Notes under the pieces: model-generated
Told to the model about the DNA's origin: nothing
What the model saw: the letters and a program-made list of their open reading frames with translations, nothing else
Databases searched by the model: none
Position numbers and translations under genes: made by a program
In this document: one piece after another, positions 30,209-37,600 of the stretch
How positions within the stretch are numbered: the first letter of the stretch is position 1
Layout of the letters: each line of letters begins with the position of its first letter
NCBI GenBank assembly: GCA_036244855.1
Contig: BQKZ01000607.1
Span: forward strand, 95,582-133,181
Direction of reading: 5' to 3'
DNA: 37,600 bases
Source of the DNA: Temnopleurus reevesii
Taxonomy: Eukaryota > Echinodermata > Echinoidea > Temnopleuroida > Temnopleuridae

Positions 30209-33200
30209 GTAATATAGCATTGTAAACTTGCCAATGATCAAGTTTAATTTCGATGATTAGACTTGGATTCTTTGTATTGCCATGTTATAGCCTAATGTAA
30301 TATGCAACTATACACAAGGACTAGGACAAGGTTAAATCTTTGAGGAGAGGTGGGCGTGGTTGTGGGCGTGGCAGATGCACATGGACATGGGGCAGCATAC
30401 ACAAATTCTTCCATCCTATCTTTACTGATTACTTTAACCATTTGTATCTATATGCTTCAACTGACTACAATCACACTATAGTTCTCACATTTTAGTATAA
30501 TCTTGTATTGAACTCTGTTCCCAAATACATATTACTTATGTCAGGCTATGTGAAATTACTTCTGATGATCATGAAAATTGAATGTTCTTTGAGCATGAAA
30601 AAGAGCAATAACAGGGCTCATTTTGGCATTTTTTTAGACCCCTGTTGTTTCCCTTTTAAAGTTTAAGATTGGCATTTTTTATTATTATACAGTCAACTGC
30701 ACTTTTCACTTTTTAGTCAAATGTATCAAAGTCAAATAATCTCTCAAGTCAGTGTAATTTTGTGCAACAGATCATGCAAAACATGTCCAACCTCTTGACT
30801 TAAAAGTTGTTCACTATACAAGTCAGAAAGTTTGGTTAGCTGTTATCATTGAAATGAAAACAAAACAGAATAAAAATAGCCCAATGACTGGTGACACTAC
30901 TGTCATCTCACTGTTAATATGATGATAACAGGTTAGTAAGATATTTTGACCTGCACTGCGAGTCAAATTTATTGCTGAATTCAAACATTTTTTTGTTTAG
31001 GTCCCAAGAGATTTGAGTTGAGCAGAGGTACATGTAACTAGATCAATTATAATCTACAGGAATTTAAAATCCCAATTAAAGGGGAACTACGCTCAGACAT
31101 TAAATTGCTATCATAGAATGAAGAAAAATAAGATGAACAAACTGAAAATTTGAGTAAAATCGGATAATCCATTCAAAAGTTATGAATTTTCAAAGTTTTG
31201 ATTTACACCCTTCATGGGCTCCTCAAATTGGCAAACGTTCAGGCACAAAATGGCTGCCAACATGGAGAACTCTCCATTCACTTTGTACACAAAATTTCAC
31301 ATTTTTCTCTTTTTCCAACAAAGTAACAAAATTTTATGTTTTTTCAGTTAGATATATTATAGCCACATCAATTCTGCAAGCATTCTAGAAAGAACGGAGT
31401 TGATTCCTCATTTGAAATGTGATATTAATCTATTTTCAATAAATTTATATACAAAGTGAATGAGGAGTTCTCCATGTATGACATCACAGATTATGCTAAT
31501 TGGCTATACATTGCCAATTCAAGGATGCCCAGCACAGGTGGAAATGATAACTTTGAACATTCATAACTTTTGAACGGATTACCCGATTTTGCTCAAATTT
31601 TCACAGTTTGTACATCTGATTTGTCTTCATTTACTGGCTATTCATTATTGTCTGGGTGCAATTCCCCTTTAAAGACATTGTCACACATTATAATTTTGTT
31701 ATTTGAAAAATTATCAAATCAAGCTGTCTGACCTGTGTTATAACATTTAGATTGATGAAAATACAAATACCAAAAAAAAGATTTATTTTTAACCCTTTTG
31801 GAATTTGAAACACTAAACTCTGAATTTGAAGACCAATAATTTCGTCGCTTGGTTTATAATATATCCCATTATGAGAAGGTAGCATTAAGCATCTGGCAGT
31901 TGAGAATTTATTTTAATGAAAAAAATGTTATTCAATCCCTTTAACTTAATAAATTTATTAAAATCCCAATAAAGGCAAATTGGACAAGTCTTCCAGAGAG
32001 CCAGCTGTACGGTATCAAACCTGAGTTTCCAGTTGAGGACACAGCCAAGGACTATGCAGAGATAGTGAAGAAGGTTCCAGCAGCGGAAGGGGGCACGTGG
32101 CCAGTCTTTGATCTCCTTGTGTTAGGCATGGGACCCGACGGACACACATGCTCGCTCTTCCCAGGACATCCACTACTTCAGGTAATACTAAATAATGTCT
32201 GTTTATACAGTGAAAACTCATTACAAAGAGATCTGATATAACAAAATATCTGATATAAAGAGGTAACAAATCTGGTCCCAGCTCTTAATAACTTTTTTTT
32301 AAACTCTGCTATAAAGAGATTATTTTTTATCCCAAGCTCCTTGTTATACTGAGTTTCCACTGTAGTCATTGCATTGCATTTTCCCTGGAACAACGAACAG
32401 AAACAAAGCAGTCTGTAGCTTCCATCCCAAAGTTCCTTATTTTGCTCAAACCTCACCTCGCCACTTTAAGCTCAAAATCGATTTCCTTACTTGGAGGCAT
32501 GGTAGTGTAGTAGTTCTGACTCTCGCCTTTCAACCAGAGAGTTGCAGTTCACAGACACCAGTGCATCAATTACTTTCAGCAAGAAATTTATTCACAATGT
32601 ACTGAACTTGACCCAGGTGTAAGTGGGGATCCAGTTAGAAGTGACCATTGTTGTCAATTTAGCTCATGTGCACCTTGCTGCAATACTCACTTGGGAGTGA
32701 AAAATGTGCATATTTTGTATTTGAACATATCTGAGTCCATTTATAAACTGGGGTAATAATGATAACTCTGTTATTGCAGGGCCCATTGGTTATACAGATT
32801 CTTGAAACTCTAGTGGTCACCCTGGATAAAAAAAGACAAATATTATTTACATGTACTATCATTATTATGACGTAAGTTTTTCTCAACTCACAAAGAGACA
32901 TACAGCAGCTCATAACAATGATAATAATAATGTTTTGTTTTGAAGAATATATTGTTTGCTTTACACTTATCATATACCACCTTTCTATGACAGGAGACAT
33001 CATTAGTGGTAGCCCCGATCTCAGACTCCCCCAAGCCCCCACCTTGCCGTGTCACCTTCACGTTCCCTGTTCTCAATGCTGCAAGGAGCGCCATGTATGC
33101 ATCCTGCGGAGCTGGTAAAGCTGCAATGCTCGAGGTAAGGCCAACCAAAAGATATTGTTTGGTTGCTCAATGAGTGCCATTGTTTTAAAAGCATCATGGT

Positions 33201-34443
33201 CGGCTTGATTATTTTTTATTTTGGGGGGGGGGAGGTATTATCTTAATTCAAAATTACAGTCAGCTTTGTCCAAGTTAAGTCTATCTGGACTGAAGAAATA
33301 GCTTTGATTTCAAGAAATTCAACCTATGAGGGGTGTTTTGTGTCCCATTGAGGGCCACATTTTTTAAACACCACACTTTGTTTTGTTTTCATTCAAAATT
33401 ACTGTCACCCTTGGGCCTACTTACGTCAAATTTGTTGAGACTGATAGAAGTCACTTAATTAATTTATAAAGAGAAGACAACTTGAACAGTCCCTTGACTT
33501 CCTCTTCAACTTTGATTATTTTGATCATTCAACCTGTGCAAGATCAACTTAGGTGAGGTTGACTGTATTTTAATACGTTCCAAGGTAAAAGACTTACTTA
33601 GAATACTCATCCTAAATGCAGCAAGCAATCTAGTGGGGCCAGCAAAGCTGCAACACCCGAGGTAAAGATTGTGTACATGAAAACACATGGTGCTTTTGTG
33701 TTTCCAACAAAAAATTTGGGCACAACAATCTGGTTCCACGAACGTGACCAATGATGTTTATATGCACTTCATCATGTGGAACCTCTGCTAAAGTAATGCA
33801 TGTGAATCAAAGTTACCATAAGAAAGTGACCTTCATGTAGCATCAACACTTTAAAAAAGGTGATTGATTAGTAACAAATTCTTTTTGATTTTGTGTCCGA
33901 ATTCCAGCGAGTTCTAGAAGGCAGTGAAAACCCTCCCCTTCCTGCATCATGTGTCAAGATATTTGACATATTTTGAGCATCCCAGCGAAAATATTCACTG
34001 ATTAACTCGTAAAGCTGTCTTCTTTTTTTTTTTTTTTCTGAATTCCAGCGAGTTCTAGAAAGCAGTGAAAACCCTCCCCTTCCTGCATCAAGTGTCAAGA
34101 TATTTTACATATTTTGAGCATCCAAGTAAAAACATTCACAAATTGACTTTTAACACTTTCTATTGTTTTTGTGTCTGAATTCCAGCGAGTTCTAGAAGGC
34201 AGTGAAAACCCTCCCCTTCCTACATCAAGTGTCAAGATATTTGACATATTTTGAGCATCCCAGCGAAAATATTCACTGATTAACTCGTAACGCTTTCTTC
34301 TTTTTTTTGTTTCTAAATTCCAGCGGGTTCTAGAAGGCAGTGAAAACCCTCCCCTTCCTGCATCACGTGTCAAGCTATCAAAAGGAACAGTACATTGGTT
34401 TATAGACCAACCTGCAGCTGCACAACTAAAGGCTTCCTACTAA
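29948..34443 (+). CDS. PGLS: 6-phosphogluconolactonase, 4 exons, complete (242 aa)
   Basis: Exons 29948-30208, 31975-32181, 32994-33134 and 34324-34443 join in phase 0 throughout to 729 nt. The enzyme hydrolyses 6-phosphogluconolactone to 6-phosphogluconate, the second step of the oxidative pentose phosphate pathway, in the cytosol. Seen: [10 protein letters not shown] (phosphate-binding loop, residues 36-45), [16 protein letters not shown] (68-83), [16 protein letters not shown] (137-152, with the family's proposed catalytic His at 144), and [11 protein letters not shown] and [13 protein letters not shown] in exon 3. Slightly shorter than the human enzyme (258 aa), mainly in the linker at the exon 1-2 junction and at the C-terminus. 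The first ATG after an in-frame GTG is used as start. Introns 1-3 hold four MITEs, an exon 3 relic and a tandem array of exon 4 copies. Confidence 0.95.
30690..31028. mobile_element. Diverged pogo-like MITE in PGLS intron 1
   Basis: The left end TA-cagtcaactgcacttttc is clear. The right end (gagatttgagttgagcagag) resembles, as complement, the interior-to-end sequence of the 15219 element. Longer than the others, so it may contain an insertion. Confidence 0.5.
31080..31668. mobile_element. TTAA-flanked foldback MITE, copy 2
   Basis: Termini AGGGGAACTACGCTCAGACA and inverted TGTCTGGGTGCAATTCCCCT with TTAA on both sides (31076-31079, 31669-31672). Inverted arms exceed 100 bp. The interior shares acaaagtgaatgaggag and gatgtcat/tgacatca with 4556-5169. 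In PGLS intron 1, 306 bp before exon 2. Confidence 0.8.
31975..32181 (+). CDS. PGLS: PGLS exon 2
   Basis: 69 codons, acceptor caataaAG, donor gtaata. Contains [19 protein letters not shown] and the [16 protein letters not shown] active-site block. The exon 1-2 junction ([12 protein letters not shown]) is about three residues shorter than in human PGLS, and the acceptor lacks a good pyrimidine tract. Confidence 0.93.
32208..32362. mobile_element. TA-flanked pogo-like MITE in PGLS intron 2
   Basis: Ends cagtgaaaactcattacaaa and, as complement of the right end, cagtggaaactcagtataac, with TA on each side. 155 bp; inserted 26 bp downstream of the exon 2 donor. Confidence 0.8.
32994..33134 (+). 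CDS. PGLS: PGLS exon 3
   Basis: 47 codons, acceptor ctatgaCAG, donor gtaagg. Encodes [27 protein letters not shown] and [10 protein letters not shown], typical of the C-terminal half of the enzyme. Confidence 0.95.
33257..33565. mobile_element. TA-flanked pogo-like MITE in PGLS intron 3
   Basis: Ends cagtcagctttgtccaagtt and, as complement of the right end, cagtcaacctcacctaagtt, with TA on each side. About 309 bp, 46 bp upstream of the exon 3 relic. Confidence 0.7.
33612..33661 (+). pseudogene. Relic of the 3' end of PGLS exon 3
   Basis: The sequence ctaaatgcagcaag ... gccagcaaagctgcaacacc, cgag followed by gtaaag parallels the end of exon 3 (ctcaatgctgcaagg ... gctggtaaagctgcaatgct, cgag followed by gtaagg), with a short internal deletion. 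Only the donor side survives. Confidence 0.65.
33908..33976 (+). pseudogene. PGLS exon 4 copy 1 with alternative C-terminus and stop
   Basis: Reads [22 protein letters not shown] and TGA in the frame set by exon 3. The first 14 residues match the real exon. The [10 protein letters not shown] tail is replaced by a short hydrophobic end. Confidence 0.7.
34049..34117 (+). pseudogene. PGLS exon 4 copy 2 with alternative C-terminus and stop
   Basis: Reads [22 protein letters not shown] and TGA. It has the strongest polypyrimidine tract of the three upstream copies (a run of about 17 T), so its acceptor is a credible competitor. A GTAAAA follows about 10 bp past the stop. Confidence 0.7.
34186..34254 (+). 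pseudogene. PGLS exon 4 copy 3 with alternative C-terminus and stop
   Basis: Reads [22 protein letters not shown] and TGA, directly before the real exon's unit. Confidence 0.7.
34324..34443 (+). CDS. PGLS: PGLS exon 4 (terminal exon)
   Basis: 39 codons plus TAA. Acceptor ttttgtttctaaattcCAG. Encodes [20 protein letters not shown], then [19 protein letters not shown]. An AATAAA hexamer (34442-34447) overlaps the stop codon, probably too close to be the working poly(A) signal; others occur further right. Confidence 0.94.
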   Translation, partial: RVLEGSENPPLPASRVKLSKGTVHWFIDQPAAAQLKASY

Positions 34444-34450
34444 TAAAGTA

Positions 34451-34625
34451 CAGTCAAACCTCATTATAACAAGGTCCTTGGGACCAGAGAACTCATCTCT
34501 GCTTATCGAAACCCTGTTATAGCAGAGCCAAAATACAATAAAATTCAAAGAGATGGATCAAGGAAAACTACCTTGTTATAACGAGATCTTGTTATATCAG
34601 TGCTCTTTATAACGAGGTTGGACTG
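34451..34625. mobile_element. TA-flanked pogo-like MITE in the PGLS 3' UTR
   Basis: Ends cagtcaaacctcattataac and, as complement of the right end, cagtccaacctcgttataaa, with TA on each side. 175 bp, beginning seven bases after the stop codon, so it is probably transcribed in the PGLS 3' UTR and could fold into a hairpin there. Confidence 0.88.
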
Positions 34626-36416
34626 TATAGTTCCGGCATTGATCAGGGCATTGAGAAGTCACGGTGTATAAGGATGTCCAGGCTGAAGTACCAATAAATG
34701 CTGGTAGGACAATGAAACATTTTGGGGCATTCCAAAAGTCCTTGCAGAAGATCACTCCCTGCATAACTTAAATTGTACTGCAACGAGCTTCCGGTATTGT
34801 AGTGACACCTCACTTCCACGGGTATGAAAAAAAAATGCCTGTAAATTACATCAAGAACTTTGATGTTTTAGATAAAATTGTCAAGCAAAAATATGCAAAG
34901 AACTCTTGTTATGAGGCACTTGTGACCATGTAATAAATTGTTTACCGGCCCCCCATACTTTCATGTTTCTATTTTAACAAACAATTTAGAGTTACTACCA
35001 GCAAGACTTTTTTAGATCAGGATTACCTGGACATTTAATTTGTAAGAGCAAACTGCTGAGCGGATTGGGTGTATTGTAGTATTATGATTTGATATTTAAG
35101 AGTATTAACCATAGTTGTTCAGCAGATTAAGAACATACATGTGCACAAAAGGCCTGTACCCAGGAATCATAGTAAAATCTTGTAAAGATACTGCCCCATG
35201 ATCAGTACTAGTAAAAAGACAGCTTACTTATGAATTATGTATGAATGTTATCTCTGATTGTAAATTCTCTTTTTTTCCCAAATGAAAATCTTTGCTCATC
35301 ATTTTTCTGTGCGTGAGTTATTAAGGTAGGTTGCACACCGAACATTGCAAAAATATTAAGAGTGCTTGTAATCAAGTTTGGTGCATAACAAGGTCCCTCA
35401 GATAGTTTGAATTAATTTTGATCAGGAAGCCCATGATATCAGGGCTTGAAAAAAAAAAATTGAGATCTGTTCTGCCATAGCAGAGATGCCAACAATTTTG
35501 AAATATACATGAAGTGTAATCTAAATAAAATGCAAGGCCTTCAACACTAGTGTATGGGTGAAAGATGGATATTGTTTTCATGTTGGCTGTCACTTTTGTC
35601 CAGCTTTTATTCACATTTGAATATTGGCCTCATGCATATTCAGTAATGGTTTGCATCTGTTAGAGTGGCTTATCTTTTGTCACTTGTGCTTCTAAAATAC
35701 TTGTAATGTAAATGTAGGTAACAAATACATTACAGTGTATGGTAGTCAAGACAAGCAAGATGTTTTTCATAGCACAATGCTTTTCATGGCATTATCCATT
35801 TTACCCATTTGCGATGATTTTCTAATGTTATTTAGAATAATAGATTAATTCAGCCTGGCTTTCAAAAAATAGGTGCAATTCTTAGTTTTCTTTTGTATAT
35901 AATGAGGAAACAGTTTACTTATAAAAAGTATCACTGTTTGGAAAATGCTTGTAAATTTGTAGAATTATTTCATTTAATGAAGGTTTGTGATCATTAGAAA
36001 CACAAGAATAGTTTTTCATATACCGGTAATTATTAATGTAATTTGTATTGGAATGCACACCTAATATATCATTCTTTCTTTTTTTTAATCTGATGGTAGC
36101 CAAAAGTAATTGTTCCATTGTGCTAGGTTGACTGAGAATGTAAATGTACTGTAAGTGCATCTTTATTTTCAAACATTTTGTACAAAAACACATCTGAATA
36201 AATTAGAAAATGACATCTCACATACAATGTTTTATGTAGTTTTTATTTAGATTTTCTTTAATATTTACATTCATAACCGTAGGGCTTAGATATTAACCTT
36301 GTGAAATATTGAGAAACATTACATAAAATCAACATTTACCTCTTGGATAAAAGGCTCAAAGAAAATGTTATTTATTCTCACCATTTTTCCCATGAAAACA
36401 TTCGGGCCAGCAGGAT

Positions 36417-36566
36417 AGTGTCTCATAAAACTGTTCACCTGTGGTCATGACTGGTGACCCTTTCTATAACTCGACAACACCTATGCTACTGAGGTGGTGC
36501 TAGAAAAAGGGTCACCATTCATACGTAGATTTGAGCATACCTCTACAAGCAGCTTTATGAAACACT
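36417..36566. mobile_element. Foldback element
   Basis: Left arm agtgtctcataaaactgttc through ggtgaccctttctataac; the right arm read as complement is agtgtttcataaagctgctt through ggtgacccttttt. The two arms cover almost the whole 150 bp. No clear target-site duplication. Confidence 0.7.
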
Positions 36567-36761
36567 GGAAGCCTCCAGACATTCTCGCTCTAAGCTTATG
36601 AATACTCAAGAAAGTCATACAGGGCCTGTGAAGAGCCACAGAAACAAACTACTTGCCATTTTTCCACCAATTATCTTTCTAAAAAGCCATTCTAAAAGCA
36701 TTCTTTGAATATGCAAAAGATAGTGGACATGCTAAACATCCCTATTCAACCATTCAAGTGA

Positions 36762-36915
36762 GGTGTTGCTAGAAAGTTGCGTTCAAGTGCAAGTTGCCGT
36801 TGATTGGCACACTCCAATCAGAATCCTTGTTTCATGTTGGTCTTGTTATGAGAGCAAACCATTTGAGGATGAAAGAATGCATTTCAATTTTATTTGAAAC
36901 TCTTTAACAACATCC
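36762..36915. mobile_element. MITE-like element with GTGTT termini (copy 2)
   Basis: Left ggtgttgctagaaagttgc; the right end as complement is ggatgttgttaaagagtttc. The interior gccgttgattggcacactcc matches gttgattggcacaag of the 20467 copy. Confidence 0.65.
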
Positions 36916-37530
36916 AATAAGAAATGACCTAGCTTGTTACAATATTCATTGCATGCATGATCAGAAATAAATATATAATTTTACAAGGGAGAGATAGGTT
37001 TCAGTGGACGTTTGCGATTGAAGAGTGCAGTCATAGAAGCCATTACTCAGTAACACATTTACATTTCATGCAATTACAGACCTCTGTTTGAGTTGCACTT
37101 GTGTGTTAATAAACAGGAAATAAAGTCGTAGAGTGCTTTCTTTCGTTAAGAGTCCATAATCACCTCCATTCAGTAATTGCAACACCTATTTAAGAGTTGA
37201 ATTTTAAAAAAATTGCCCTTTTCTAAAAGTGCAAATATGGGACTGATACAACACAAAGGAACTTTCTTGACTACACTCGTCAATTACAAGACACACAAAA
37301 AATCATTGTGCATCTTATCAGTCACTTTCCTCTTGCACCCAGGATGAACACCGTTCATTGACAAAAGAAGGTGTCGGATTTCAAAGACTAGTGAATCTTC
37401 ATGCAATCAAGGCAACAAAAAATACACACTTCTTTCAAAATACACACTTCTGTCATAGTGGATGGTGTGCTGAAGGAGTAGAGGAAATGTCCCCCTGATG
37501 CACATGACAAAATAAAATGTCCTCAATTGA

Positions 37531-37600
37531 GTTAACCCTATTCCAACTGGGGGGGGGTCAATTTGACCCCCCCCTCCACAAATTTTGTGATCGCGCCGCC
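37531..37600. repeat. G-tract palindrome repeat element (copy B), cut by window edge
   Basis: gttaaccctattccaactgg, G9, tcaatttga, C8, then gatcgcgccgcc at the edge. Same family as 12917-13056. Confidence 0.6.

Larger units (their letters stand above)
33880..34370 (+). repeat. Tandem array of ~139-bp units carrying copies of the PGLS exon 4 start
   Basis: Copies of gaattccagcgagttctaga start at 33908, 34049 and 34186 (first base after the AG); the real exon starts at 34324. Spacings are 141, 137 and 138 bp. Each copy keeps an acceptor CAG and about 51 bp of exon, then diverges into gtcaagatattt and a stop. Confidence 0.92.
34628..37530. other. Downstream region of PGLS; no gene seen
   Basis: No exon recognised. 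Holds the presumed rest of the PGLS 3' UTR (AATAAA-type hexamers for example near 34691, 34932, 35524 and 36196), a foldback element (36417-36566) and a GTGTT-ended MITE (36762-36915). Confidence 0.5.

Noticed and set aside
31182..31388. Plus-strand 68-codon ORF
   Set aside because: Lies wholly inside the TTAA-flanked MITE.
33868..34373. Minus-strand ORFs with repeated [16 protein letters not shown] units
   Set aside because: The protein repeats are the reverse reading of the tandem PGLS exon 4 array on the plus strand.
1..37600. tRNA, rRNA, CRISPR or intact transposase genes
   Set aside because: No cloverleaf with A and B boxes, no regular spacer-repeat array and no transposase motif was recognised by reading; weak ones could be missed without a search tool.

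Overview
The window is eukaryotic, AT-rich genomic DNA with short exons, GT-AG introns of 0.1 to 9 kb, and many small inverted-repeat (MITE-like) insertions. Gene content and repeat style suggest a marine deuterostome, most likely an echinoderm such as a sea urchin. This is inference from protein resemblance and repeat character, not from a search. Three protein genes can be assembled by hand with consistent splice phases; everything else is intron, intergenic DNA and repeats.

Layout. (1) 1-6954, minus strand: the 5' part of an astacin-family zinc metalloprotease (signal peptide, very acidic propeptide with a basic cleavage site, catalytic domain through the zinc-binding helix and Met-turn). 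The gene continues off the left edge. (2) About 6955-16265: no gene seen; several repeat insertions and one diverged duplication. (3) 16266-26485, minus strand: a complete 10-exon DHHC palmitoyltransferase of the ZDHHC1/ZDHHC11 type, 753 aa, with a long proline- and lysine-rich cytoplasmic tail. (4) 26486-29947: the head-to-head interval between this gene and the next, with nested inverted repeats. (5) 29948-34443, plus strand: a complete 4-exon 6-phosphogluconolactonase, 242 aa. (6) 34444-37600: a MITE 7 bp past the stop codon, then non-coding sequence with two more inverted-repeat elements and a G-tract palindrome at the right edge.

The three genes have unrelated functions: a secreted protease, membrane protein S-acylation, and the second step of the oxidative pentose phosphate pathway. 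They do not form a pathway. The most unusual signal is repeated partial exon duplication inside introns. Astacin exon 2 is tandemly duplicated, with an in-frame stop in one copy. Astacin exon 3 has two partial copies upstream. The last lactonase exon has three upstream copies in a ~139-bp tandem array, each with its own acceptor AG and an in-frame stop. Lactonase exon 3 has a donor-side relic. In the astacin propeptide the inhibitory FxGD-type unit is itself duplicated inside the exon. Two of the three single-N gaps sit exactly at junctions of tandem duplications, so assembly error must be considered for those two. No RNA gene, CRISPR array or autonomous transposase was recognised.
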